Origin: CAYSCX01 sp964429575
GTDB taxonomy: Bacteria; Desulfobacterota; Binatia; Binatales; Binataceae
Direction of reading: 5' to 3'
DNA length: 64,000 nucleotides
Assembly: GCA_964429575.1 (NCBI GenBank)
Contig: CAYSCX010000008.1
Location: 28,503-92,502, forward strand
Made by a program: the position numbers and the translations under genes. Under the pieces are notes generated by a model that was not told the origin of the DNA, did no database searches, and saw nothing but the letters and a program-made list of their open reading frames with translations. Shown here piece by piece: positions 16,925-25,839 of this stretch (positions within the stretch are counted from its first letter, which is position 1; every line of letters starts with the position of its first letter).

Positions 16925-17899
16925 TCAGAATCTCACGACCGCTGATCCCCAGGACAAGCCGGCGCCAAGCGCGGCTAACAACAGCATGTCGTCCGGCTTG
17001 ATACGTCCCTCGCTGACCGCCTCATCGAGCGCGATCGGAATCGATGCAGCCGAGGTGTTCCCGTACTTGTCGATATTCAAGTAGAACTTTTCGAACGGCA
17101 TGCCGCAACGCTGGGCGACGCCCTCCAGAATCCGGAGGTTGGCCTGATGCGCAACGACGCAATCGATGTCCGCGGGCTTGAGTCCATTCGCCGCGAGCGC
17201 AACCTGCGATGCATGCGCGATGTTCCTCACCGCATGGGTGAATATCGCTCTGCCGTTCATCTTCACGAAATGACGCCGATTGGCGACCGTCTCGGCCGAG
17301 GCCGGCTCAGCGCTGCCGCCGGCGGGAATCGAGAGCAGGCACGCTTGCGAGCCGTCGGCAAACAAATGAGTTGAGAGAATTCCGCGCTCGTCGGTGGAGC
17401 GCTCGAGTACGACCGCGCCCGCGCCATCGCCAAACAGCACGCAGGTATCGCGGTCGGTCCAGTCGAGAACGCGCGAGAGAATCTCGACACCGATGACCAA
17501 CACGCGCTGGTATGCGCCGGCCTTGATGAATGAATCGGCGATCGACAGGCCGTAAATGAATCCGGCGCACGCCGCCGCGATGTCGAATGCCGGGCACGAT
17601 GCGCCGAGTTTGTGTTGGACGAAGACGGACGCCGCGGGGAGCGGCATGTCGGGACTGATGGTCGCGCAGATGATGCAGTCGAGCTGGGCAGGTTCGATAG
17701 AGGCGGCAGCACAGGCGCGGCGTCCGGCCTCTGCCGCAAGATCGCTGGTCACGCGGCCCGGCTCCAGGACCCGCCGTTCGCGGATCCCGGTGCGTTCTCG
17801 AATCCAGGTGTCGCTGGTCTCAACCAGCTTCGACAGGTCGTCGTTGGTTACAATCTGGCCGGGCACGGCCCGGCCGGTGCCGGCGATGCGGGTTCTCAC
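16925..17899 (-). CDS. fabH: beta-ketoacyl-ACP synthase III
   Basis: FabH condenses acetyl-CoA with malonyl-ACP to start fatty-acid synthesis. The 324-residue protein has catalytic Cys111 in AAACAGF, the His of VVAHQANLRI and the Asn of YGNTSAA, in the normal order and length. The frame is open further upstream, but the family begins at the GTG at 17899, whose GTGA overlaps the stop of the RRM gene. No other fatty-acid gene is adjacent, so it may serve a side pathway or be a stand-alone copy. Confidence 0.92.
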   Translation of the reverse strand: MRTRIAGTGRAVPGQIVTNDDLSKLVETSDTWIRERTGIRERRVLEPGRVTSDLAAEAGRRACAAASIEPAQLDCIICATISPDMPLPAASVFVQHKLGASCPAFDIAAACAGFIYGLSIADSFIKAGAYQRVLVIGVEILSRVLDWTDRDTCVLFGDGAGAVVLERSTDERGILSTHLFADGSQACLLSIPAGGSAEPASAETVANRRHFVKMNGRAIFTHAVRNIAHASQVALAANGLKPADIDCVVAHQANLRILEGVAQRCGMPFEKFYLNIDKYGNTSAASIPIALDEAVSEGRIKPDDMLLLAALGAGLSWGSAVVRF

Positions 17900-18159
17900 T
17901 TGAGCGGCGCTGGGATCCGTCCATCCATTGGGGCGATACGAATCTTGCGGCCCTTGATATCGGCGTGATTCAGCCACTTGATCGCGTACGCGGCGTCGTC
18001 GTGTCGAGCCATGTCCACGCATCCGAATCCGCGCGACCGGCCAGACGGCTTGTCAGTGACCAACAATACGCCGCGCACTTCGCCAGCCTTGGCGAAATGC
18101 TTTTTCAGGTCATCACCGGTGACGGTGATTGCAAGGTTGTCGAAATACACTCTAGGCAA
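17896..18159 (-). CDS. RNA-recognition-motif (RRM) protein
   Basis: The 87-residue protein is a single RRM: RNP2 is VYFDNLAI at residues 4-11 and RNP1 is RSRGFGCVDM near residues 42-51, followed by the usual ALKWLN-like helix (AIKWLNHADIKGRKI). Bacterial single-RRM proteins bind single-stranded RNA and are often cold-induced. The stop overlaps the GTG start of fabH by GTGA, so fabH translation is probably coupled to it. It is the first gene of that unit. Confidence 0.85.
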   Translation of the reverse strand: MPRVYFDNLAITVTGDDLKKHFAKAGEVRGVLLVTDKPSGRSRGFGCVDMARHDDAAYAIKWLNHADIKGRKIRIAPMDGRIPAPLK

Positions 18160-18184
18160 TGAATGACCTCCTGCTCCGTTTGTG

Positions 18185-18335
18185 CTCGCCGCGGGCGGAT
18201 TGTCGGTGGCCGCGCTCGCAAGATGAAGGGAAAGTCCGGACAGCCGTATTATATGCCTTATCGCCGGTGCGCGCGACCCGTGGTGGCGACCGAAACGAGA
18301 CGAGGTCGAGGTGAGTGTGAAACCGCCGAAATTGA
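18185..18335 (+). ncRNA. possible 5' fragment of RNase P RNA
   Basis: The gap between the RRM gene and tRNA-Arg contains GGGAAAGTCCGGAC (18228-18241), close to the near-universal GGAAAGTCCGGGC of the bacterial RNase P RNA core, and about 80 bases later GAAACCGCCGA (18319-18329), close to the conserved AAACCGCCGA that follows it. The downstream half of RNase P RNA, with the universal ACAGAA and GGCTTA segments, is not present before the tRNA, so a complete rnpB is ruled out here. It may be a remnant or chance. Confidence 0.25.
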
Positions 18336-18344
18336 CTGAGAGAG

Positions 18345-18421
18345 TGGCGCGCCCTGAGGGATTTGAACCCCCGACCCGCAGATCCGTAGTCTGCTGCTCT
18401 AATCCGCTGAGCTAAGGGCGC
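18345..18421 (-). tRNA. tRNA-Arg (anticodon ACG)
   Basis: The 77-base gene folds as a full cloverleaf. The acceptor stem GCGCCCT pairs exactly with AGGGCGC, the D stem is GCTC/GAGC, the anticodon stem GCAGA/TCTGC closes a CTACGGA loop with anticodon ACG, and the T arm is GGGGG-TTCAAAT-CCCTC. The CCA end is encoded (18345-18347). ACG reads CGN arginine codons after deamination to inosine. Confidence 0.95.
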
Positions 18422-18496
18422 ACCGGGAAACTACAAAATTTTCACATCGCGACCCGTGTCGCAAGACGCCGCGGCGCGCGCTCGAGCGACGGCGCT

Positions 18497-18720
18497 TAGC
18501 AGGCGGTTGAAAAAGTCATTTTCAACCGCCTGCTGCCTCTCTCGCGTCCCTCCCAGAGGAGAGCTTTGCGTAAGCGACAACCTAACCCCTGACCCCTTCC
18601 CTAAAGGGAAGGGGAACCCGGCGCGGGGAGAGAGGGCGCGCGTGTGGCCCAACCCGCTGGACCCTTCCCCGTTCGACTTCGCTCAGGGCAGGCCTAAAGG
18701 GAAGGGGAACCAGAAAGGGA
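18497..18720 (+). repeat. composite repeat: half copy E of the two-hairpin element plus MITE-like sequence
   Basis: Bases 18497-18561 match the first hairpin and CT-rich spacer of the two-hairpin element, with arms GCAGGCGGTTGAAAA and its exact complement. The sequence then changes to TTTGCGTAAGCGAC and ACCTAACCCCTGACC followed by TTCCCTAAAGGGAAGG, which matches the left half of the MITE-like element at 35821. A second TAAAGGGAAGGGGAACC follows near 18695, after TTCGACTTCGCTCAGGGC. It looks like one element inserted into or recombined with another. The gap 18422-18769 holds nothing else. Confidence 0.75.
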
Positions 18721-18769
18721 GCGCACCGCCGGGACCGCGCCGATGGGTTCCGCGTTGCTCATCACCCTG

Positions 18770-20191
18770 TTAGGACGCGCGCGCGGTCGCGCCGGACTCG
18801 GCGGCGGGAATCCAGACCGTGACCGTGGTGCCTTCGCGCAGTCGGCTTTCGATCTGAAGAGCGCCATGGTGCAGCTGTACGATGTGCTTGACGATGGCAA
18901 GGCCGAGGCCGGTGCCGCCGAGCTCACGCGAACGGGCGCGGTCGACGCGATAGAAGCGTTCGGTCAGGCGCGGGATATCCGACGCCGGGATACCCTCGCC
19001 AGTATCGGCTACCGCGACCGCGACGCCCATTCGCCCCCCGGCAACGTTTTGCCGCGCGTGCGCTGAGAGTGTGACGCGGCCCTCGCGGGGCGTGTATTTG
19101 ATCGCATTGTCGAGCAGGTTGAGCATCACTTGCTGCATTCGGTCACGGTCGCCGAACAGCTTCGGAAGCGAATCACCGCAATCGATCACGATCGCGATCC
19201 CACCGCGTTGCGCCTGCTCGCGCATCAGCTCGGCGGCCTCATCCAGCACTGTGCGCGGATCGAGGGGTTCAAGCCGAAGCGGCGTAAGGCCGCGCTCGAG
19301 GTCGGAGAGCGTTATGAGGTCATCGATCAGGCGGCCGAGCCGGCGCGATTGGCGTTCGATGATTCCAAGGAAGCGGTGGCGCGTTGCGGGATCATCAACG
19401 CCCTGCACCAACGTCTCGGCATAGCCGCAAAGCGCACTGAGCGGGGTGCGAAGCTCGTGGGTAAGGTTCTGGATGAAGTCCGCGCGCACCGTCTCATAGA
19501 CCTTGAGCCGGGTGATGTCGTGGAACACCAGCACCCACGCGGTCACCTCGCCGCGCGCGCTCAACACCGGCGCGGCGTTGACGTCGAGATCGTAATGGTC
19601 GGGATTCTGAATCACGATTTGCGCGCGAATCACGGCGCCATCGCGTGAGGCCATCGAACGCGCCACGAACTCCTGCAGCCGCGGGTCGCGGCAGAATTCG
19701 ACGAAGTCGCGTCCTCGCACGGCTGCATCGTCGGCGAGTCCAAACATCTTGCGGGCCGCGCCGTTCACCAGCACCACGGCGCCATCGCGGCGTGTCACGA
19801 CCACCGCCTCGGTCATGCTGCGCAGAATCGCCTCGAATTCATCGCGCTGTTCAGCGAGGGTATCGATCTCGCCGGCGACCGAGTCAGCCGCGTCCAGCAA
19901 TTTGCGCTCTGCACGGCCGAGCGCGTCATCATCTTCGCGCACCAGGTGTGGAGGCGGATTGCGCTGCTCAAGCGCGCTCGCGACCGCTTCGAGCCGCTCC
20001 GCGTGCGCGCGGAGTTCGCGCGCGGCGGCCGCGAGCCAGATGGCCGACGCGGCGGCACCCAGCGCGAGGGCGGTCACGACCCAAATGAACGAAACCAGGT
20101 GGAAAGACGCGAGCACGACCAGCAGCACGGCGGCCGGCAGAAGACCGGCCGCAACCGCCGCGGCCATGCGAACGATCGGCGATTCAGTCAA
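18770..20191 (-). CDS. phoR: phosphate-regulon type sensor histidine kinase
   Basis: The 473-residue membrane kinase has two N-terminal helices (about residues 9-30 and 34-56), a PAS domain (about 118-225), the HisKA phospho-acceptor box HELRTP with His245, and a HATPase_c domain with N box LLDNAIKYTP, DTGEGIP and GTGLGLAIV. The layout is that of PhoR. It is the last of three minus-strand genes, and its start overlaps the end of phoB by 8 bases. It should phosphorylate that regulator when phosphate is low. Confidence 0.92.
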   Translation of the reverse strand: MTESPIVRMAAAVAAGLLPAAVLLVVLASFHLVSFIWVVTALALGAAASAIWLAAAARELRAHAERLEAVASALEQRNPPPHLVREDDDALGRAERKLLDAADSVAGEIDTLAEQRDEFEAILRSMTEAVVVTRRDGAVVLVNGAARKMFGLADDAAVRGRDFVEFCRDPRLQEFVARSMASRDGAVIRAQIVIQNPDHYDLDVNAAPVLSARGEVTAWVLVFHDITRLKVYETVRADFIQNLTHELRTPLSALCGYAETLVQGVDDPATRHRFLGIIERQSRRLGRLIDDLITLSDLERGLTPLRLEPLDPRTVLDEAAELMREQAQRGGIAIVIDCGDSLPKLFGDRDRMQQVMLNLLDNAIKYTPREGRVTLSAHARQNVAGGRMGVAVAVADTGEGIPASDIPRLTERFYRVDRARSRELGGTGLGLAIVKHIVQLHHGALQIESRLREGTTVTVWIPAAESGATARAS

Positions 20192-20924
20192 GCGCGTCGG
20201 GGTTGAACCTGTAACCCACGCTACGAACCGTAAGAATCATCTCGGGATTCGCGTCATCACGTTCAATGTGCTGACGCAGCCGTCGCACGTGCACGTCGAC
20301 GGTGCGCGGCTCCACGAAGGTGTCGCGTCCCCATACCATGTCGAGCAGCTGCTCGCGCGCGTAGACGCGCATCGGATGGCGCACGAAGAAACGCAGCAGC
20401 TCGAATTCACGCAGCGCGAGGGGGGTTGGCTTGCCATCAACCCACACCTGGTAGGTGCCGAAGTCGATCCTGAGGCGGCCGCGGTCGAAGACGCCACCGG
20501 GGTCAGAATCGGTCTGCGGATGCGCGCGGCGCAACAGCGCCTTCACGCGCGCGACCAGCTCGCGCGGGCTGAACGGCTTCACGACGTAATCATCCGCGCC
20601 CATCTCAAGGCCGAGCACTTTGTCCACCTCAGTACCCTTGGCAGTGACGACCAGCACCGGCAGGCGGGAAATCTCGGGATTGGCGCGGATCTGCCGGCAG
20701 ACCTCGAGCCCGGGCATCCCGGGCAGCATCAGATCGAGGACCACGAGATCGGGCTGACGGCGGCGGATGCGTTCCATCGCTTGTGCGCCATCAACCGCCT
20801 CGTCGACGTTGTAACCCTCGCGCTCGAGGTTGAATTTGATTAGCTCGCGAATGTCGGACTCGTCCTCGACGACGAGCACCGCCTGCTGATGGGCGCGCTG
20901 AACTTGCTCAGATGCGTGGTTCAT
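20184..20924 (-). CDS. phoB: phosphate-regulon type response regulator
   Basis: The 246-residue OmpR/PhoB-type regulator has a receiver domain with acidic pair E20-D21, phospho-acceptor Asp64 in VLDLMLPG, and Lys116 in VVKPFSP. A winged-helix domain follows with LREFELLRFFVRHP, the recognition helix EPRTVDVHVRRLRQHI and VRSVGYRF. It is the partner of the kinase encoded immediately downstream. Its start lies inside the 3' end of phoU (17-base overlap), so all three proteins are coupled. Confidence 0.93.
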   Translation of the reverse strand: MNHASEQVQRAHQQAVLVVEDESDIRELIKFNLEREGYNVDEAVDGAQAMERIRRRQPDLVVLDLMLPGMPGLEVCRQIRANPEISRLPVLVVTAKGTEVDKVLGLEMGADDYVVKPFSPRELVARVKALLRRAHPQTDSDPGGVFDRGRLRIDFGTYQVWVDGKPTPLALREFELLRFFVRHPMRVYAREQLLDMVWGRDTFVEPRTVDVHVRRLRQHIERDDANPEMILTVRSVGYRFNPDALD

Positions 20925-21609
20925 GCTTCTTGCTGTCCATGTGGCGGATCATCTTGCCCTTGACCATGAACGTCACCATCTCGGCGATGTTGGTGGCGTG
21001 GTCGGCAATTCGTTCAAGATACTTGGAGACGAATAGCACACAGGTGGCGCAGCCGATGGTGTGGGGATCTTCGGCCATGTAGCTCAGAAGTTCGCGATAT
21101 ATCTGGTAGTTGAGCTGATCGACCTCATCGTCGCGCGCGATCACCTGATCCGCCAACTCGGTGTCCTGGCGCATGAACGCGTCGATGGAGTCTTTGACCA
21201 TCGTTTGAGCGATGCCCGCCATGCGCGGGATGTCGATGTACGGCTTTAGCTGGGGGAGTTCGTTAAGCTCCAGCACGCGCTCGCAGATGTTGACCGCGTT
21301 GTCGCCGATGCGTTCGAGGTCGGTGGTGATTTTGAGTCCAGTGGTCGTGAAGCGAAGGTCGCCGGCGGTGGGTTGATGCAGCGCGAGGAGCCGGATGCAG
21401 CGCTCGTCGTTTTCCACGTCCAGGTGATTGACTTCCTCGTCGCGTGCAATGATCTCGCGGGCAAGATCGCTGTCGCGGTTGACGAGCGCGTCGATCGCGT
21501 CGGCGATTTGGCGCTCGACGAGCCCGCCCATCTTAAGCAGACCCGCGCGCAGCCCGCGCAGCTCTTCTTCGTACGCGCGATCGGTGTGCAGTGGTTGCGA
21601 CGTGACCAT
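20908..21609 (-). CDS. phoU: phosphate signalling protein PhoU
   Basis: The 233-residue all-helical protein has the two repeated PhoU domains, each with an acidic metal-binding motif (ARDEEVNHLDVENDERCIRLL and RDDEVDQLNYQIYRELL) and a DLERIGDNAVNI / YLERIADHATNIAEM pair. It normally links the Pst phosphate importer to PhoR. ATG 21609 has GGGAGGGA about 7 bases upstream, and the longer frame upstream of it has no similarity. No pst genes are nearby, unlike the common pstSCAB-phoU order. Confidence 0.92.
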   Translation of the reverse strand: MVTSQPLHTDRAYEEELRGLRAGLLKMGGLVERQIADAIDALVNRDSDLAREIIARDEEVNHLDVENDERCIRLLALHQPTAGDLRFTTTGLKITTDLERIGDNAVNICERVLELNELPQLKPYIDIPRMAGIAQTMVKDSIDAFMRQDTELADQVIARDDEVDQLNYQIYRELLSYMAEDPHTIGCATCVLFVSKYLERIADHATNIAEMVTFMVKGKMIRHMDSKKHEPRI

Positions 21610-22227
21610 CGGCGTCCCTCCCGGCGGCTCAGCCATCGTGCGCGCCCGCCAGGCGGGCGTCGCGGTCGCTGAGCGGCATCCTGGAACGCGCCGCGCCTGC
21701 GCGGAGTTCCGGGCGGGCATTGGCGCGCACGAGGGCGGGGATACCGGTGTCGGTGTGCTGCTGCACCGTGTAAGTCACTATAACTGATCCGCGCAGCGGG
21801 TTAAATTCCGTCGAGCACACCAGAGCGCTGAGACCATCGCGCATCAGACCTCCGGCGCCGCACCGTCCGACGCATTGACCAGCGACTCGAACCTGCTGAG
21901 TGGACCTCGCCGCAGGGGCTAGCAGGATGTTGAAAAAGGCATTTTCAACATCCTGCTCCCTCTCTCGCATCTCCCCCGCAGGGGGAGAAGATAAGGAAGG
22001 TTGCCCGATCCTTCGCCCATACCTCAGGACAAGGTTTTTACGCAGGGTGTTGGCAATAAGGCCGATGCCAATTTGGTATTCAAGGCTTTTCTCAACACCC
22101 TGCTAGACGCCCACCCCTGCGACGGCGCTGCCATCTGACGCAATCGTAGTGTGCGACTGTTACGCCGCGATTAATGGCCGGGAAATTCGATGTGAAGCGT
22201 CACGCCGCCGTGCACCAGAATCGCGGC
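21610..22227. other. long intergenic region between phoU and serS, mostly non-coding
   Basis: The 618-bp gap contains repeat copy C (21920-22105) and otherwise no convincing gene. The part next to phoU should carry the phoU-phoB-phoR promoter, but I see no clear pair of PHO-box heptamers. The part after the repeat, up to the serS stop, holds nothing I recognise. Confidence 0.6.
21920..22105 (+). repeat. two-hairpin repeat element, copy C
   Basis: A 186-bp element with the same plan as copies A, B and D. It opens TAGCAGG and a perfect hairpin with arms GCAGGATGTTGAAAA and complement, continues with CTCCCCCGCAGGGGGAGAAGAT, and closes with a second hairpin, GCAGGGTGTTG to CAACACCCTGC, and TA. 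The middle is longer and more diverged than in A or B (22000-22085). It lies in the phoU-serS gap. Confidence 0.85.
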
Positions 22228-23505
22228 TCAGCGGCGGCGAATCACCTCGAGTCCGTTCATGTACGGGCGCAGCACCTCGGGCACCGTCACGCTGCCATCC
22301 TCGTTCTGGTAGTTCTCGAGAATTGAGATGACGGTGCGCGGCAGGGCGAGCCCCGAACCGTTCAACGTGTGGGCGAATTCTGGTTTCCCGCCGGCGCCCT
22401 TGCGAAAACGTATCTGCGCGCGGCGGGCCTGAAAGTCCCAGCAGTTGGAGCAGGAGCTGACCTCGAGCCACTCGGCGCATCCGGGCGCCCACATCTCTAG
22501 ATCATACTTCGCGGCGGCGGAGAATCCGAGGTCGCCAGTGCACATCTGGACCACGCGGTGAGGAATCTTGAGGCGGCGCGGAATCTCGCACGCGTCCTGG
22601 ACCATCTTGTCGAGTTCGGCGTCGGAGCTATCGGGATGGACGACCTTGACCATCTCGACCTTGTCGAACTGATGGCCGCGCTTGATGCCGCGCACGTCAC
22701 GCCCGGCCGACATCTTCTCGCGCCGGAAGCACGGCGTCACCGCGGTCAGATAGATTGGGAGCCGCTGCGCGTCGAGAATTTCGCGCGCGAACATGTTGGT
22801 AAGCGGGACTTCAGCCGTGGGGATGAACCAGAAGTCGTCCTCGGCGTCGCGGTACATGGTGTCCGCGAATTTAGGCAAGTGCGCGCTGCCGATGACGGTC
22901 TGGGTGTTGACCATCAGCGGCGGCCACACTTCGAGGTAGCCCTGCTCGGCGGTTTTCACGTCGAGCATCCAGTTGATCAGCGCGCGCTGCAGCCGCGCAC
23001 CTGCGCCGACCAGGAAATAGAAGCGCGTGCCCGCGAGTTTGACGCCGCGGTCGAAGTCGATGATTCCGAGCTGCTCGCCGACCTCCCAATGCGCCTTGGG
23101 TTCGAATGAGGTGAATTCAAGCGGCTTGCCCTCGGTACGTACGACCCGGTTGTCGGCGCCGCTTGCGCCGAGTGGCACGAATGGCCGCGGGATATTCGGA
23201 AGCGTCAGCAGCAGCGTCTCGCACCGTTGCTCAAGCTCTGCAAGCTGCTTCTCGCCCGCGGAAATTCGCCCGCCCAGCTCGCGCATCCCGGCGCGCCGCT
23301 TGTCGCGCTCCTCGGGCGACGCCTTACCGAGCTCCTTGGACTCGCGGGTACGATGCGCACGCAATTCGTCGAGTTCATGCTGGAGCTTTCGCCGTCGCGC
23401 GTCGCATTCGATCACACCATCGAGCTCGGCGGCCTCGACGCCGACCTTTGCGAGTTCGGCTTTGACTTCGCCGGGCTTTTCGCGAATGAGCCTGATGTCG
23501 AGCAT
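22228..23505 (-). CDS. serS: seryl-tRNA synthetase
   Basis: The 425-residue class II synthetase attaches serine to tRNA-Ser. The first 110 residues form the coiled-coil tRNA-binding arm (about 30-105); the catalytic core has motif 2 CFRREKMSAGRDVRGIKRGHQF and motif 3 NGSGLALPRTVISILENYQ, the latter ending in the ATP-binding Arg. Length matches the bacterial enzyme. It directly follows yraN, the start lying one base after that stop on the same strand. Confidence 0.95.
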   Translation of the reverse strand: MLDIRLIREKPGEVKAELAKVGVEAAELDGVIECDARRRKLQHELDELRAHRTRESKELGKASPEERDKRRAGMRELGGRISAGEKQLAELEQRCETLLLTLPNIPRPFVPLGASGADNRVVRTEGKPLEFTSFEPKAHWEVGEQLGIIDFDRGVKLAGTRFYFLVGAGARLQRALINWMLDVKTAEQGYLEVWPPLMVNTQTVIGSAHLPKFADTMYRDAEDDFWFIPTAEVPLTNMFAREILDAQRLPIYLTAVTPCFRREKMSAGRDVRGIKRGHQFDKVEMVKVVHPDSSDAELDKMVQDACEIPRRLKIPHRVVQMCTGDLGFSAAAKYDLEMWAPGCAEWLEVSSCSNCWDFQARRAQIRFRKGAGGKPEFAHTLNGSGLALPRTVISILENYQNEDGSVTVPEVLRPYMNGLEVIRRR

Positions 23506-23925
23506 TTAGAACGCGTCTTTGAGCAGTTCGATCCGGGTCTGGCGTCCGGCGCCAGCGATCGCGATCACGTCGAAGCGCATCGCGCGATCGTTTGCGCGAT
23601 AGCGCGCGGCGAAGACTTCGGCGGCGCGCCGAATCTGGCGCTGCTTGTGCTCCGTCACCGACTCGGCGGGACTCCCCGCGTTCGCATTGCGCCGCGTCTT
23701 CACTTCGATGAACACGACAGTGGCGCCATCCATCGCGACCAGATCGATCTCCGCGCCCGCTGCGCGGAAGTTTCGCGCGACGATCCGGTAGCCGCGGCGT
23801 TTCAGATAGCGCTCGGCGATCTTTTCGCCGCGCCGGCCGACCGCCTTGTTGTGACCGCGGGCGGTGTTCAACCAACCGGCGAGCCACGACCGGATGCGTC
23901 GCGAAAGCCCCCCGTTTCGGTCCAT
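23506..23925 (-). CDS. yraN: YraN family (UPF0102) putative endonuclease
   Basis: The 139-residue protein has the UPF0102 core: GRRGEKIAERYLKRRGYRIVARNFR, then AGAEIDLVAMDGATVVFIEVKTR, a PD-(D/E)XK-like arrangement with Asp and E-x-K. The family is nearly universal and has been linked to DNA processing, without a settled function. The first 25 residues are a basic extension. It is transcribed away from gatC and toward serS, the serS start following directly. Confidence 0.9.
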   Translation of the reverse strand: MDRNGGLSRRIRSWLAGWLNTARGHNKAVGRRGEKIAERYLKRRGYRIVARNFRAAGAEIDLVAMDGATVVFIEVKTRRNANAGSPAESVTEHKQRQIRRAAEVFAARYRANDRAMRFDVIAIAGAGRQTRIELLKDAF

Positions 23926-24055
23926 CGTAACGGCCTGCGCGCTGAACAGACGACGCGCCTGCGCGGCTGCGGACTACGGTAAGCGCGAGGGCGACGGGTC
24001 GCAAGCGGCGCGCGACCCTGACACGGCGCGCCCGGAGTGTTACGATTTTCCCGCG

Positions 24056-24352
24056 ATGGCGGAAAGCAGGATATCGCTCGAACAGGTTCGCCACGTGGCG
24101 AGGCTTGCGCGGCTAGCGCTCGCGCCCGACGAACAGGAGCGCGTGCGCAGGGACATGGATGAGATCCTCGGGTACGTCGAGAAACTGAATGAGCTTGACA
24201 CGAGCGCGGTACCGCCCACGGCGCAGGTGGGCGAATCGGGCACGCCGATGCGCGACGACGTGGTTACGTGCGAGCCGCGCGCGGATGAGATGCTCGCGAA
24301 TGCACCGGCCAAAGAGCGCGGCTATTTCAAGGTGCCGAAGATCATCGATTGA
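24056..24352 (+). CDS. gatC: aspartyl/glutamyl-tRNA amidotransferase subunit C
   Basis: The 98-residue protein is GatC, which wraps around GatA and GatB. The hallmarks are LEQVRHVARLARLALAPDE near the start and the closing ERGYFKVPKIID. ATG 24056 is chosen because the open frame upstream has no similarity and runs into the divergent yraN promoter. It is first in gatCAB; gatA begins 24 bases on. Confidence 0.93.
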   Translation: MAESRISLEQVRHVARLARLALAPDEQERVRRDMDEILGYVEKLNELDTSAVPPTAQVGESGTPMRDDVVTCEPRADEMLANAPAKERGYFKVPKIID

Positions 24353-24376
24353 CCGGGTGGCGCACCCGACCAAGCA

Positions 24377-25837
24377 ATGGCATCCGAGCTGAACAGGATC
24401 ACCGTCGCGGCCGCGCAGGCGCTGCTGCGCAAGCGAGAGATTAGTTCGCTCGAGTTGACGCGCGCGTGTCTGGACCGGGTCCGCGCGGTCGAGCCGAAGC
24501 TCAATGCGTTCATTACCGTGAGCGAGCGCGAGGCAATCGAGCAGGCGCGCGCGGCGGACCGCCGGCTCGCGAGCGACGGTGCTCCCGCGTTGTGCGGCAT
24601 TCCACTGGCGATCAAGGACGCGTACTGCACGCGCGGCGTCGCGACGACGTGCGGCTCGCGCATCCTGGCGAAGTTCGTCCCGCCATTCGACGCGACGGTG
24701 ATCGCGACGCTTCGCGACCAAGGCGCAGTGTTCATTGGCAAGACCAACATGGATGAGTTCGGCATGGGTTCATCGACGGAGAATTCCGCGTTCGGGCCGA
24801 CGCTGAATCCGCACGAGCTCGGGCGGGTAGCCGGCGGCTCATCGGGCGGCTCCGCTGCGGCAGTGGCGGCCGATGAGTGCCTTGCGGCGTTGGGTGAAGA
24901 TACCGGCGGCTCGATCCGCGAGCCTGCGGCGTTTTGCGGCGTGGTCGGGCTCAAGCCGACGTACAGCCGAGTCAGCCGCTATGGGATCATCGCGTACGCG
25001 TCGTCGCTCGATCAGGTCGGCCCGTTCGCAAAAACGGTGCGCGACGCATCAATACTGCTGCGCTCGCTGGCCGGCATCGACCCTAACGACTCCACCTGCT
25101 CCGCGCGCCCGGTGCCCGACTATGAGCGCGCACTAACCGGCGATGTGAAGGGGCTGCGAATCGGTGTGCCGCGCGAGTACTTCGTCGAGGGGATGCAACG
25201 GTCGGTCGAGAGCGCGGTGCGCGCGGCGCTCAAGCAGTATGAGTCGATGGGCGCGAAGGTGGACGAAATATCACTGCCGCACACGGACTACGCGATCGCG
25301 GCCTACTATCTAATCGCGACCGCCGAGGCGAGCGCGAACCTCGCCCGTTACGACGGTATCCGCTACGGCATGCGCGTCGATGGCGCCAATAACATCGAGC
25401 TGTACGAGCGTACGCGCGCGGCGGGGTTCGGCGCCGAAGTGAAGCGGCGCATCATGCTGGGTACATTCGCGCTCTCCGCCGGGTACTACGATGCGTACTA
25501 TCTGAAGGCACAGAAGGTGCGCACCCTGATCCGGCAGGACTTCGAACGGGCTTTCGAGCGTTGCGACCTCATCGTGACGCCGGTCGCGCCAGCCACCGCG
25601 TTTCGCATCGGGGAGAAGACGACCGACCCTCTCACGATGTATCTCTCCGACATCTTCACGATTTCGGTGAACCTCGCGGGGCTGCCGGGCCTCGCGCTGC
25701 CGTGCGGATATGACGAGAATGGTCTGCCGATCGGGATGCAAATCATCGGACCGCCGTTCAGCGAGGAGAACGTGCTGCGCGCTGGCGATGCCTACGAGCG
25801 CGCAGGCGCGGTCGAACCTCGGACGGCCAAGGTGTGA
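24377..25837 (+). CDS. gatA: aspartyl/glutamyl-tRNA amidotransferase subunit A
   Basis: The 486-residue amidase releases ammonia from glutamine for GatB. It has the Ser-cisSer-Lys triad: Lys in PLAIKDAYC (about residue 79), the Gly/Ser-rich [15 protein letters not shown] (about 153-167) and [16 protein letters not shown] (about 175-190). The canonical GGSIRQPA reads GGSIREPA here. It precedes gatB with overlapping ends. Presence of the complex implies that Gln-tRNA, Asn-tRNA or both are made by transamidation. Confidence 0.95.
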   Translation: MASELNRITVAAAQALLRKREISSLELTRACLDRVRAVEPKLNAFITVSEREAIEQARAADRRLASDGAPALCGIPLAIKDAYCTRGVATTCGSRILAKFVPPFDATVIATLRDQGAVFIGKTNMDEFGMGSSTENSAFGPTLNPHELGRVAGGSSGGSAAAVAADECLAALGEDTGGSIREPAAFCGVVGLKPTYSRVSRYGIIAYASSLDQVGPFAKTVRDASILLRSLAGIDPNDSTCSARPVPDYERALTGDVKGLRIGVPREYFVEGMQRSVESAVRAALKQYESMGAKVDEISLPHTDYAIAAYYLIATAEASANLARYDGIRYGMRVDGANNIELYERTRAAGFGAEVKRRIMLGTFALSAGYYDAYYLKAQKVRTLIRQDFERAFERCDLIVTPVAPATAFRIGEKTTDPLTMYLSDIFTISVNLAGLPGLALPCGYDENGLPIGMQIIGPPFSEENVLRAGDAYERAGAVEPRTAKV

Positions 25838-25839
25838 CG

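Noticed and set aside
18431..18652. 73-codon minus-strand frame near tRNA-Arg
   Set aside because: It is made of repeat sequence (composite repeat E) and has no protein similarity.
19749..20843. 364-codon plus-strand frame
   Set aside because: It crosses phoR and phoB on the other strand and shows no domain.
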